A stretch of 23,892 bases of DNA from an uncultured Bacilli bacterium (GTDB lineage Bacteria; Bacillota_I; Bacilli_A; RF39; UBA660): positions 1-23,892 of the forward strand of contig CANPYQ010000002.1 in the NCBI GenBank assembly GCA_947588865.1, written 5' to 3'. The notes beneath the pieces were generated by a model. The model was not told the origin of the DNA, did not search any database, and was given only the letters and a program-made list of their open reading frames with translations. Of the stretch, positions 14,403 to 21,828 are shown in pieces (the first letter of the stretch is position 1; each line of letters opens with the position of its first letter). A program made the translations under genes and the position numbers.

Positions 14403-15071
14403 GTGAAAGCAAAACTGAAATTACTTGAAATGGGTGCGCTCATTATAGTAATGATTTTAGATGTGTATATGTTAAATACCAATATGAGAACTACTAGATA
14501 CGAAAAGAATAAAGAATTTAGTTCAACTGCAAATTATATAGATGTAGAAAAGCAGCAGGACATTATAGAAGAATATAAGCAACAAGAAAATGAGGGGGAT
14601 TCTATTACTTTAGATTCAGAAAAACAAGAAGAAGTTATTGAAGAAACAATTCAAGCTGATCCTATTGTATATGATGGCAAAACATTAAATGAACTAGCTG
14701 AATTGATAAATAAATCATTAAATTCTACAATTGCAGGTAAAGGGTATTTAATAGTTTCTCACTCAATTGAAATGGGAGTAGATCCTTACATGGCAACTGC
14801 TATAATACTTCATGAAACAGGTTGCAAATGGGGATGCAGTCGTCTAGTTATAGAATGTAATAATGTTGGAGGACAAGTAGGCTCTGGTTGCAACGGATAT
14901 CGTTATTTTAATTCTCTTGATGAAGGTATAATAGAATTCATAAATAATTTAAAGAATAATTATATAGACTATGGATTAATAACACCAGAACAAATAAATT
15001 TAAAATACGCGCAAGATCCTAATTGGGCTACAAATGTAAATGCATATATTGAAACAATTAAGGCACAATAA
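14403..15071 (+). CDS. Membrane-anchored glucosaminidase-type peptidoglycan hydrolase
   Basis: A 222-aa wall hydrolase with one N-terminal span (about 8-25, N-in), an acidic Gln/Glu-rich stalk (about 40-85) and a C-terminal glucosaminidase/lysozyme-fold domain (about 92-220). The catalytic acid is most likely Glu138 in ILHETG; NNVGG, YRYFNSLDEGI and the closing YAQDPNWATNVNAYI are typical of the GlcNAcase family. Four cysteines lie within 23 residues (141, 145, 152, 163) next to the active site and could form two disulphides outside the cell. The start is GTG 14403, set by AGAGGTG just upstream; the longer reading frame overlaps the promoter. It probably trims glycan strands during growth. 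It is monocistronic, with a terminator after it. Confidence 0.85.
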   Translation: MKAKLKLLEMGALIIVMILDVYMLNTNMRTTRYEKNKEFSSTANYIDVEKQQDIIEEYKQQENEGDSITLDSEKQEEVIEETIQADPIVYDGKTLNELAELINKSLNSTIAGKGYLIVSHSIEMGVDPYMATAIILHETGCKWGCSRLVIECNNVGGQVGSGCNGYRYFNSLDEGIIEFINNLKNNYIDYGLITPEQINLKYAQDPNWATNVNAYIETIKAQ

Positions 15072-15090
15072 TATGTCTATAAAAGTAGAC

Positions 15091-15125
15091 AAACTCATAC
15101 TTTATAAATGTATGGGTTTCTTTTT
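15091..15125 (+). terminator. Intrinsic terminator after the glucosaminidase gene
   Basis: A 10-bp stem (15091-15100 with 15110-15119, one G-U pair), a 9-nt loop and then C plus five T. A smaller 6-bp hairpin (15074-15079 with 15086-15091) abuts it. The remaining gap to 15315 is AT-rich and holds only the promoter-like TATAAT at 15228. Confidence 0.75.
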
Positions 15126-15227
15126 ATATAGGACATTAAAATAATATACTATATAAGAATTTTTGAAGCCTGTATTTTTTGTTTATACTTAAGTTTACAA
15201 AATTTAAATCTCATCTTTCATTCAGAT

Positions 15228-15233
15228 TATAAT
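15228..15233 (+). promoter_or_regulatory. Possible -10 element of the Ca2+ ATPase gene
   Basis: A perfect TATAAT without a -35 at usable distance. It would give a leader of about 75 nt, the longest in the window. I see no riboswitch structure in it. Confidence 0.3.
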
Positions 15234-15315
15234 TCTTTTATTTATTAATTATATATTTATTTAATCTTTTTTCATAAATTAAAAGTTTGTCCATATATTT
15301 AATTGAGGAGGATTT

Positions 15316-17916
15316 ATGTATAACGGGCTAACTGATGAAGAAGTAATAAATAATAGAAAAAAATATGGCAGTAATGATATAAGTAAAACTAAAAAAGACA
15401 GTTTTTTAAAACTATTAATTAGTACACTTGGGGATCCTATAATTAAAATACTCTTAATTGCACTTGCCATTAAAACGGTATTTTTGTTCAAAAATTTTAA
15501 CTGGTATGAAACTATAGGGATAGTAATCGCTATATTACTTGCGTCATTAATATCTAGTATATCAGAATATGGAAGCGAACAAGCTTTTGAAAAATTGCAA
15601 GATGAAGTGGCTAGAATAAAATGTAAAGTAATAAGAAATGGAAAAAGAATAGAAATACCAATAAATGAAGTAGTTGTTAATGATATTGTTAGTTTGGAAG
15701 TGGGAGATAAAATTCCAGCTGATGGTATTTTAATTAAAGGGAAATTAAGTGTAGATGAGTCAAGCTTAAATGGGGAGACAAAAGAATCATATAAAGAACC
15801 TCCTTTAAACATAAATTCTGTAAATGAAAAAAATAGAGTATATAAAGGTAGCGTAGTTTACTCTAATAATGCATTAATTAAAGTAACAAGTGTAGGTGAA
15901 AATACTTTTTATGGCAAAATTGCCTTAGAACTTCAAGAAAAGCAACCGGAAACCCCACTTAAATTACGTCTTAGGGAATTAGCTAGTTTTATAAGTAAAA
16001 TAGGATATGTTGGTGCTTTTTTAGTGTTCTTTTCCTATCTATTTAAAGTAATTGCAATAAATAATAATTTTAATATAGTATTAATGAAAGAAACGATAAC
16101 CAATTTTCCATTAATAACTGGACATATTTTATATGCTTTAACACTTTGTGTAACTATCATTATAGTTGCTGTACCAGAAGGACTTCCTATGATGATTACT
16201 TTAGTGCTATCTTCTAATATGAAAAGAATGCTTAAAAACAATGTGTTAGTAAGAAAGCTAGTTGGAATAGAAACATCTGGAAGTATAAATATCCTTTTTA
16301 CTGATAAAACTGGAACTCTTACAAAAGGAAAATTAGAAGTAATAGATATTATTAATGGAGAATTAAAGGAATATAAAAAAGAAAAAGATTTATTAAAAGA
16401 TAAAAAGTATTATTCTATAGTAAAATTATCCTGTGTAGCAAATAATGAGAGTAATTATAGCGATGGCAAAGTAATTGGTGGTAACCTTACAGATAGGGCA
16501 ATCCTTTCATATTTTGAAAATGATAATAAAAAGATAAAAAAACAGAATATAATTCCTTTTGATAGCAAAAATAAATATTCTATAACTAAGGTTGATAATT
16601 TAAATTTAATAAAAGGAGCTCCTGAAGTATTATTAAAATATTGTAATACTTATTACGATAGTAAAGGTGAAATAAGAAAAATAACGAATTTAACAAGATT
16701 AAAAAATATTATTAATGAGCATACTAAAAATGGTATTAGAGTTTTAATTTCTGCTACATCTAAACATTTAAATCCTACAGACTTTAAAGATTTAACTTTA
16801 GTATCAATAATTCTTGTTAAAGACGATGTAAGGAAAGAAGCAATCGAAGGCGTAAAATTAGTAAATAATGCTCATATAAAAACAGTTATGATAACTGGAG
16901 ATAATAAGGATACTGCTATTGCAATAGGTAAAGAAGTAGGAATATATAAACAAGGCGATATAGTGTTAACTAGCGAAGAATTGAATAAATTAACAGATGA
17001 TGAAATTAAGTCAAAGCTATTAAAAATTTCTATAGTGGCAAGAAGTTTACCTAATGATAAAAGTAGACTAGTTAGGATTAGTCAAGAAATGGATCTTGTA
17101 GTTGGAATGACTGGTGATGGAGTAAACGATGCACCAGCCTTGAAGAAGGCAGATGTTGGATTTAGTATGGGAAGTGGATGCGAAGTCGCAAAAGAAGCTA
17201 GTGATATAGTAATATTAGATGATAACTTTTTATCTATTTCAAAAGCTATATTATTCGGTAGAACTATATTTAAAAGTATTAGGAAGTTTATAATACTTCA
17301 GTTGACTATCAATTTATGTGCACTTTCACTTTCAATAATAGGCCCTTTTATAAATATTGAAATGCCTATTACAGTTATACAGATGCTATGGATAAATATG
17401 GTTATGGATACATTAGCTGGACTTGCATTTTCTTTTGAACCTCCATTGGAAGAATATATGAATGAATATCCAAAAAAGAAGGATGAATCAATTATGAATA
17501 AATATATGATAAATGAAATAATGTATACAGGAATTTATTCATCTTTGATATGTATTTTGTTTTTAAAACTACCATTTATAAAAGATTTATATAGACAAGA
17601 TATAAATGATAAATATCTATATACAGCTTTTTTTGGACTATTTATCTTTATAGATATATTTAATAGTTTAAACGCGAGAACTCATAGGTTAAATTTATTC
17701 GCTAATATAATGAAAAATAAAGTATTTATACTTATTATGGCATTTATAGTAATAGTTCAAGTTTTTCTTATATATTATGGTGGTAATTTATTCAGGACAT
17801 CAGGACTTACTTTATTTGAATTTGAAATAATGATTTTATTATCATTTACTGTAATACCGTTTGATTGGATAAGAAAAATTATTTTAAAGAAAAAAGGTTT
17901 AAAATATGGTGTTTGA
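15316..17916 (+). CDS. P-type Ca2+-transporting ATPase (PMCA/SERCA-like)
   Basis: An 866-aa type-II P-type ATPase that should export Ca2+ across the membrane at the cost of ATP. Domains in order: actuator loop with NGET at residues 152-155 (usually TGES), M4 ion-site motif PEGLP at 287-291, phosphorylation site DKTGTLT from Asp330, nucleotide domain with KGAPE, MITGDN, and hinge TGDGVNDAP at 599-607. Six C-terminal spans follow, with NMVMDTLAGLAFSFEPP typical of PMCA-type bacterial pumps. Length is normal. GAGGAGG lies eight bases before the ATG. Ca2+ is the best guess from the PEGLP and MDTLAGL motifs; other divalent cations are not excluded. Its TGA stop is part of the -35 of the next promoter, and no terminator separates the two. 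Confidence 0.93.
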   Translation: MYNGLTDEEVINNRKKYGSNDISKTKKDSFLKLLISTLGDPIIKILLIALAIKTVFLFKNFNWYETIGIVIAILLASLISSISEYGSEQAFEKLQDEVARIKCKVIRNGKRIEIPINEVVVNDIVSLEVGDKIPADGILIKGKLSVDESSLNGETKESYKEPPLNINSVNEKNRVYKGSVVYSNNALIKVTSVGENTFYGKIALELQEKQPETPLKLRLRELASFISKIGYVGAFLVFFSYLFKVIAINNNFNIVLMKETITNFPLITGHILYALTLCVTIIIVAVPEGLPMMITLVLSSNMKRMLKNNVLVRKLVGIETSGSINILFTDKTGTLTKGKLEVIDIINGELKEYKKEKDLLKDKKYYSIVKLSCVANNESNYSDGKVIGGNLTDRAILSYFENDNKKIKKQNIIPFDSKNKYSITKVDNLNLIKGAPEVLLKYCNTYYDSKGEIRKITNLTRLKNIINEHTKNGIRVLISATSKHLNPTDFKDLTLVSIILVKDDVRKEAIEGVKLVNNAHIKTVMITGDNKDTAIAIGKEVGIYKQGDIVLTSEELNKLTDDEIKSKLLKISIVARSLPNDKSRLVRISQEMDLVVGMTGDGVNDAPALKKADVGFSMGSGCEVAKEASDIVILDDNFLSISKAILFGRTIFKSIRKFIILQLTINLCALSLSIIGPFINIEMPITVIQMLWINMVMDTLAGLAFSFEPPLEEYMNEYPKKKDESIMNKYMINEIMYTGIYSSLICILFLKLPFIKDLYRQDINDKYLYTAFFGLFIFIDIFNSLNARTHRLNLFANIMKNKVFILIMAFIVIVQVFLIYYGGNLFRTSGLTLFEFEIMILLSFTVIPFDWIRKIILKKKGLKYGV

Positions 17917-17941
17917 CATTATGTTTAAGTAGTGCTAAAAT
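17913..17941 (+). promoter_or_regulatory. Near-consensus promoter of the 11-mer-repeat lipoprotein gene
   Basis: A perfect TTGACA (17913-17918), an exact 17-nt spacer and TAAAAT (17936-17941) with TGC before it (extended -10). It is the best promoter in the window. The -35 contains the TGA stop of the ATPase gene. The start codon follows 17 nt after the -10. Confidence 0.85.
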
Positions 17942-17958
17942 ACACATTAGGCGATTTT

Positions 17959-18453
17959 ATGAAGAAGTTTTTAATTATTTTATTTATTTGTTTATTTTGT
18001 TTTGGATGCAATAAAACTGAGAATACCATAATATATGTTACTGAAAATAGTGATAAAGTTAATGAAAATATTAATGCTAAAAAAGAGATAGGTAAAGAAG
18101 ATACTATTACTAATGATATTAATAATAATGAAAGTAATTCAAAAGTTAATCAAGCATATGATAATGCTCAGAATGTTGAAAATAATGATATAGTTGAAAA
18201 TGATTTAAATATTACAGACAAAGCAAAAGACACTTATAATAACATTAAAAATTGGTATGATGAAAATAAGGATGAATTAAAAGAAACAAATAAAGAAATA
18301 TTGGAAAATGATAAGGAAACATTAAAAAATATTGTTGATAGTTCTAAGGCTTGGTATGAAAATAATAAAGAAGATTTAAAAAATAGTGCGGAAAACATAT
18401 ATGAAAATGATAAAAACAATTTTAAAGAATTATATGACAAATTAAAAAAATAA
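17959..18453 (+). CDS. Lipoprotein with seven 11-residue amphipathic repeats
   Basis: A 164-aa predicted lipoprotein of no family I know. Residues 1-17 form a type-II signal peptide ending in FGC (lipidated Cys17), followed by an Asn/Glu/Asp-rich spacer to about 87. Residues 88-164 divide without gaps into seven 11-residue units, each with Lys at position 10: KAKDTYNNIKN, WYDENKDELKE, TNKEILENDKE, TLKNIVDSSKA, WYENNKEDLKN, SAENIYENDKN, NFKELYDKLKK. Units 2-4 and 5-7 also read as a 33-residue duplication (WY.ENK..LK). Such 11-mers are the hallmark of amphipathic helices lying on lipid, as in apolipoproteins, synuclein and some LEA proteins. An upstream GTG at 17932 lies within the promoter, so the ATG at 17959 with TTAGGCGAT is the start. 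Surface expression is likely high, given the promoter. Confidence 0.75.
   Translation: MKKFLIILFICLFCFGCNKTENTIIYVTENSDKVNENINAKKEIGKEDTITNDINNNESNSKVNQAYDNAQNVENNDIVENDLNITDKAKDTYNNIKNWYDENKDELKETNKEILENDKETLKNIVDSSKAWYENNKEDLKNSAENIYENDKNNFKELYDKLKK
18220..18450 (+). repeat. Seven tandem 33-bp coding repeats (11-mer units)
   Basis: Seven consecutive 11-codon units encode the C-terminal half of the lipoprotein. They are conserved as protein pattern more than as DNA, so the array is old or under selection for helix geometry. Confidence 0.75.
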
Positions 18454-18461
18454 TGTATAAT
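18434..18461 (+). promoter_or_regulatory. Promoter of the second lipoprotein gene
   Basis: ATGACA (18434-18439), a 16-nt spacer and a perfect TATAAT (18456-18461). It begins inside the preceding gene, and its -10 lies three bases after that gene's stop. Confidence 0.6.
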
Positions 18462-18470
18462 ATGCAAAAT

Positions 18471-18494
18471 CCCTACCATATTATAAAGGGAGGG
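18471..18494 (+). promoter_or_regulatory. Possible hairpin covering the ribosome binding site
   Basis: CCCTACC (18471-18477) can pair with GGGAGGG (18488-18494), with one A-G mismatch, around a 10-nt loop. The right arm is the Shine-Dalgarno of the lipoprotein gene at 18500. No T tract follows, so it is not a terminator. The short, interrupted stem makes it tentative. Confidence 0.35.
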
Positions 18495-18499
18495 AAATT

Positions 18500-19048
18500 A
18501 TGAGAAAAATATTATCAATATTAGGTGTTGTTTTAATAATGACAGGTTGCTCATTAGGAACGGATATGGATAATACACCTACAAAACAGGTTGAAACATA
18601 TCTAAATAATTATCAAACTCTAGATTCTAATGTATTAACTAAATTGGATTCAATTGTAGACCAAGAAGAAGCATTTGATGAAGATCAAAAGACGACATAT
18701 AGGGATATATTGAAAAAACATTATCAAGATTTAACTTATACAATAAAAGAAGAAACTGTTAATGGTGATAAGGCGACTGTTGAAGCTGAAATAGAGGTAA
18801 ATGATTACACAAAAGCTTTAAAAGATGCTGAAACTTATAGAACAACAAATGAATCTGATTTGCAAGATGAAGAAGGTAAGTTTGATGAAAGTAAGTTTAA
18901 TGATTATAAATTAGATTTACTGAGATCAAGTAATGAAAGAGTAAAATATACAATTTACTTTTCACTTACAAAAAAAGATGGAAAATGGGAATTAGATGAT
19001 TTAACACAGACAGAAGAAGAAAAAATACTTGGAATATATGAGTACTAG
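18500..19048 (+). CDS. Lipoprotein of unknown function
   Basis: A 182-aa predicted lipoprotein. The signal peptide ends in MTGC (Cys17). The rest is an acidic extracellular alpha/beta domain: VETYLNNYQTLDS, an acidic helix, QDLTYTIKEETVNGDKATV (a beta hairpin), a helical stretch with DYKLD, and a final VKYTIYFSLTKKDGKWELDDL beta pair, a layout that recalls NTF2-like or DUF4878/DUF5105-type lipoproteins common in gut Bacillota. No catalytic motif is visible. Start ATG follows GGGAGGG. It neighbours another lipoprotein but has its own promoter and terminator. Confidence 0.8.
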   Translation: MRKILSILGVVLIMTGCSLGTDMDNTPTKQVETYLNNYQTLDSNVLTKLDSIVDQEEAFDEDQKTTYRDILKKHYQDLTYTIKEETVNGDKATVEAEIEVNDYTKALKDAETYRTTNESDLQDEEGKFDESKFNDYKLDLLRSSNERVKYTIYFSLTKKDGKWELDDLTQTEEEKILGIYEY

Positions 19049-19066
19049 AATAAACTAGTATTTTTT
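19043..19066 (+). terminator. Intrinsic terminator overlapping the lipoprotein stop codon
   Basis: A 6-bp stem (19043-19048 with 19055-19060), a six-base loop and six T followed by more T after one C. The TAG stop is in the left arm. Confidence 0.7.
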
Positions 19067-19078
19067 CTTTTTTTATTG

Positions 19079-19084
19079 TATAAT
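19079..19084 (+). promoter_or_regulatory. -10 element of the Abi_2-HtrA operon
   Basis: A perfect TATAAT directly after the terminator, 16 nt before the ATG at 19101. The predicted start near 19091 excludes the in-frame ATG at 19089. Confidence 0.5.
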
Positions 19085-19100
19085 TGTTATGGTGGATAGT

Positions 19101-20033
19101 ATGAAAAAGAAAACTTTTAAAAACTTAGATGAACAAATTGAAATATTAAAAAATAGAGGCTTAGTGATAAATGATGTAGAAAAGGCCAAAAACATTTTAC
19201 TTCGAGAAAATTATTTTTTTATAAATGGTTATAGACATCTGTTTATGAAATCTTGGAAAGATACAAATTTTATACCGGGTACTACATTTGAAGAACTATA
19301 TGCTATGTTCATATTTGATAGAAGAGTTAGAAACATTTTTTTCAAGAATTTATTGATAGTTGAAAATAATATAAAATCTCTAATAAGTTATCAATTATCA
19401 AAAAAATATGGTTTTAAAGAAAAAGATTATTTAAATCCTAAAAATTTTTCAAAGAATCCAATAAAGCTGAGACAGGTTCATGATGTTTTAAATAAAGTAA
19501 AAAGACAAATAAGAGTAAATGGGAAACAACATTCAGCTACTATGCATTACATTACTAATTATGGATATATTCCACTTTGGATTTTAGTTAAAGTATTATC
19601 GTTTGGAATAGTAAGTGAACTTTATGATATATTAGATGAGTCAGATCAATTAAGTATATCTAGTATATATAATTTAGATATAGAGACATTAACAATTTAT
19701 TTATCTATATTATCAAATTATAGAAATTTATGTGCACATGAGGATATTTTGTATGATCATAGAACTCAAAAGGTAATACCAGATACACGATATCATTATT
19801 TGCTAAATATAGATATGACAGATAATGAATATAATTATGGTAAAAATGATTTGTTCTCAGTTGTAATTATTTTAAAACAATTATTAACAGATAGTGAGTT
19901 TAGAGATTTTTTCAATGAAGTTGGATATGAGATAGATATATTAGAAGGAAAAACGGCTATACTACCTATAACTAATTTTTTAAATAAAATTGGCTTTCCA
20001 AGTAATTGGAGAGAAATTATTGATTTAGACTAA
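19101..20033 (+). CDS. Abi_2 (AbiD/AbiF) family HEPN protein
   Basis: A 310-aa protein of the Abi_2 family, related to lactococcal AbiD/AbiF phage-abortive-infection proteins. Typical parts are the N-terminal FKNLDEQIEILKNRGL, the ENYFFINGYRHLF segment, FEELYAMFIFDRRVRN and IPLWILVKVLSFG. The HEPN RNase signature R-x4-H is intact as RNLCAH (Arg208 to His213), which supports RNA cleavage; this is a family inference. The ATG at 19101 is preceded by GGTGGAT; an ATG at 19089 is in frame but sits at the predicted transcription start. The stop TAA shares its last A with the ATG of the HtrA gene (TAATG), so the two are translationally coupled. No antitoxin partner is seen upstream. Confidence 0.88.
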   Translation: MKKKTFKNLDEQIEILKNRGLVINDVEKAKNILLRENYFFINGYRHLFMKSWKDTNFIPGTTFEELYAMFIFDRRVRNIFFKNLLIVENNIKSLISYQLSKKYGFKEKDYLNPKNFSKNPIKLRQVHDVLNKVKRQIRVNGKQHSATMHYITNYGYIPLWILVKVLSFGIVSELYDILDESDQLSISSIYNLDIETLTIYLSILSNYRNLCAHEDILYDHRTQKVIPDTRYHYLLNIDMTDNEYNYGKNDLFSVVIILKQLLTDSEFRDFFNEVGYEIDILEGKTAILPITNFLNKIGFPSNWREIIDLD

Positions 20034-21013
20034 TGAAAAAAATTTTAATATATATTTTTTCAATTATTATCTCAGTATTTATTGGAATCATATCAACTTA
20101 TATTTTATTAAATAAAAAATCGAACTTACAGAATATTGCATCTTCTTTGGTATATATAGAAGCATCTTGTAATGATGTTAAAAATAGTGGTTCTGGATTT
20201 GTCTATAAAATTAAAGATGATATTGTTTATATTATTACAAACTATCATGTAATAGAGGATTGCACTGATATATATGTTTACAACTCTTCAATGGACAAAT
20301 CAAAATCTAATCTAATTAATTATGATGAATATACTGATATAGCCATTTTAAAAGTGCAAGGGAACTTAAATTTGAAAAGTGCTAATATTGGTAACAGTGA
20401 TAAACTTAAAGTTGGAGAAGAAATATATGTTGCAGGAAGCCCACTTGGAATTAACTATTCATCTACTATTACTCATGGAATCATCTCATATTTAAATAGA
20501 CAAATTCAAATTAGTACTACTAATGGAAATAGTCTTCTTGAAGTAATTCAAGTAGATGCATTTATTAATTCAGGAAATAGTGGAGGACCTTTATTAAATA
20601 AAAATGGCGATGTTATAGGTTTAATATTTGTTAAAGAAGAAAATTTACATGGTATAGGATTTGCTTTGCCAATAAATTATGTAATGAATATTGTGGATAA
20701 GCTAGAAAACAATGAAATTAATAGGCCTAATTTAGGAGCTATTATGGTAGATTCATTAAATTCAGAATTGTTATTTGAAAATGGTATTGAAATCGATAAT
20801 ATTAGTGGTATTGTTGTTTTACATGTTAACGAGAATGGTATATTGTGTAAATCAGGTATAGAAAAAGGAGATATTATTACTAAAATTAATGATATAGAAT
20901 TTAATAATATTTCACAATTTCAAAAAATATTATATAATTATAATGTTGGAGATACAATAAAAATTCAATATTATCGAAATAAAAAATTTTACGATGTTTA
21001 TATAATTCTTTAA
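20033..21013 (+). CDS. HtrA/DegP-like membrane serine protease with PDZ domain
   Basis: A 326-aa trypsin-fold protease. Residues 4-26 are an uncleaved signal anchor; the catalytic triad is His72 (TNYHVI), Asp102 (YTDIAILKV) and Ser183 (GNSGGPLL); one PDZ domain spans about 235-320 (SGIEKGDIITKIND). This is the standard architecture of Gram-positive HtrA proteins that degrade misfolded proteins outside the membrane, though shorter than many (about 400 aa). Its start overlaps the Abi_2 stop in TAATG and no good Shine-Dalgarno is at proper distance (GGAGAG is about 20 bases away), so it depends on translation of the HEPN gene. A terminator follows. Confidence 0.92.
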   Translation: MKKILIYIFSIIISVFIGIISTYILLNKKSNLQNIASSLVYIEASCNDVKNSGSGFVYKIKDDIVYIITNYHVIEDCTDIYVYNSSMDKSKSNLINYDEYTDIAILKVQGNLNLKSANIGNSDKLKVGEEIYVAGSPLGINYSSTITHGIISYLNRQIQISTTNGNSLLEVIQVDAFINSGNSGGPLLNKNGDVIGLIFVKEENLHGIGFALPINYVMNIVDKLENNEINRPNLGAIMVDSLNSELLFENGIEIDNISGIVVLHVNENGILCKSGIEKGDIITKINDIEFNNISQFQKILYNYNVGDTIKIQYYRNKKFYDVYIIL

Positions 21014-21033
21014 TTGAATTTAATAGATTATTT

Positions 21034-21064
21034 GGTATTAGAATTATTTAAATACCTTTTTTTT
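21034..21064 (+). terminator. Intrinsic terminator after the HtrA-like gene
   Basis: A 6-bp stem GGTATT/AATACC (21034-21039 with 21051-21056), an 11-nt loop and eight T. Confidence 0.7.
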
Positions 21065-21073
21065 ATATTTGAA

Positions 21074-21079
21074 TATAAT
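21074..21079 (+). promoter_or_regulatory. -10 element of the amidase gene
   Basis: A perfect TATAAT placed 17 nt before the ATG, with AGGAGTGAT in between as the Shine-Dalgarno. No -35 is evident. Confidence 0.45.
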
Positions 21080-21096
21080 AGTGTAGGAGTGATGAT

Positions 21097-21729
21097 ATGG
21101 CAAAAGTTGTGATTGACGCTGGACACGGTGGGAACGATCCAGGTGCTAGTGGGAATGGTATAGTTGAAAAGGAATACACCTTAAAAATTTCACAATATAT
21201 TTATGATAGATTAAAAGATTTAGGTTTGGATGTTAAGATGACTAGAACTACTGATGAGACATTATCCCCAACTGAAAGGGTAGATAGAGTTTTAGATGCA
21301 TTTGGAAATGATAGTGATGTAATAGTTATATCTAATCACATAAATGCAGGAGGTGGTGACGGTGCTGAGGTAATTTATGCTTTACGAAATAAAAATACAC
21401 TTTCTAATTTGATTTTAAGAGAATTAGAAAGTGAAGGTCAAAACATAAGAAAAGCATATCAAAGAAGATTACCATCAGATACTAGTAAAGATTATTACTT
21501 TATGCAAAGAAACACGGGTAATACAGAAGCAATAACTATAGAATATGGTTTTCTTGATAGCAAAGGTGATGATGTTAATCAATTAAAAAATAACTGGAAA
21601 AATTATGCCGAGGCAGTAGTTAGAGCAATTGTAGAGTATTTAAATTTAAGCTATACACCAGTCCCAGGAGAAAATTATTATACTGTAGTAAGTGGGGATA
21701 AAATTTTTATGGGGAATAATGAGCAATAA
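21097..21729 (+). CDS. N-acetylmuramoyl-L-alanine amidase (Amidase_3) with truncated LysM
   Basis: A 210-aa zinc amidase that cuts the bond between muramic acid and the stem peptide. The metal ligands are His10 (DAGHGG), Glu24 and His81 (SNHINAGGGDGAE); the catalytic Glu is Glu149 in TIEYGF. There is no signal peptide, as in several Bacillota amidases and endolysins of this type. After the catalytic domain (1-184) and a Pro-rich linker, YYTVVSGD at 194-201 is the opening of a LysM wall-binding domain, but the frame ends nine residues later instead of completing the roughly 45-residue module. Homologues I recall continue into full LysM repeats, so this copy appears truncated. It has its own promoter and terminator. 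Confidence 0.88.
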   Translation: MAKVVIDAGHGGNDPGASGNGIVEKEYTLKISQYIYDRLKDLGLDVKMTRTTDETLSPTERVDRVLDAFGNDSDVIVISNHINAGGGDGAEVIYALRNKNTLSNLILRELESEGQNIRKAYQRRLPSDTSKDYYFMQRNTGNTEAITIEYGFLDSKGDDVNQLKNNWKNYAEAVVRAIVEYLNLSYTPVPGENYYTVVSGDKIFMGNNEQ

Positions 21730-21751
21730 TATAAAAATATTGTTGAAATTT

Positions 21752-21779
21752 AAGGCATTTTGGATAAAAATGTCTTTTT
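21752..21779 (+). terminator. Intrinsic terminator after the amidase gene
   Basis: A 10-bp stem (21752-21761 with 21767-21776, one G-U pair), a five-base loop and a T tract. Confidence 0.75.
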
Positions 21780-21782
21780 GTA

Positions 21783-21791
21783 TGGTATAAT
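21783..21791 (+). promoter_or_regulatory. Extended -10 promoter of the DUF4393-methylase operon
   Basis: TGGTATAAT directly behind the amidase terminator. No -35 is apparent. The leader to the GTG at 21829 would be about 30 nt. Confidence 0.6.
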
Positions 21792-21828
21792 ATTAATTGT
21801 TATTAAGAGTGTATCTGGGGGTGATGTT

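Noticed and set aside
7418..15071. Conjugative element suggested by lytic transglycosylase, surface proteins and helicase together
   Set aside because: No relaxase, VirB4/VirD4-type ATPase, integrase or attachment repeats are present, and the helicase is of the repair type.
15074..15125. Two adjacent hairpins as an attenuator or T-box-like switch
   Set aside because: They come after a gene, not before one, and over 190 bases separate them from the next start; a simple terminator with a side hairpin is enough.
15126..15315. Riboswitch or metal-sensing leader before the Ca2+ ATPase
   Set aside because: The region is almost pure AT with no conserved core or multi-stem structure; only a lone TATAAT stands out.
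15279..15812. Long minus-strand open frame (177 aa) opposite the Ca2+ ATPase gene
   Set aside because: It lies antisense to well-supported ATPase coding sequence, has no Shine-Dalgarno or promoter, and its residues resemble no family. The same holds for the minus-strand frames at 870-1097, 5802-6152, 13610-13900 and 18234-18479.
17914..17916. TGA as a Trp codon (Mycoplasma-like code 4)
   Set aside because: The ATPase ends at this TGA at normal family length, and Trp is encoded by TGG throughout, so the standard code applies.
21760..21828. Longer N-terminus of the 97-aa membrane protein from a TTG
   Set aside because: That start lies inside the amidase terminator and before the extended -10, so it would not be on the transcript.
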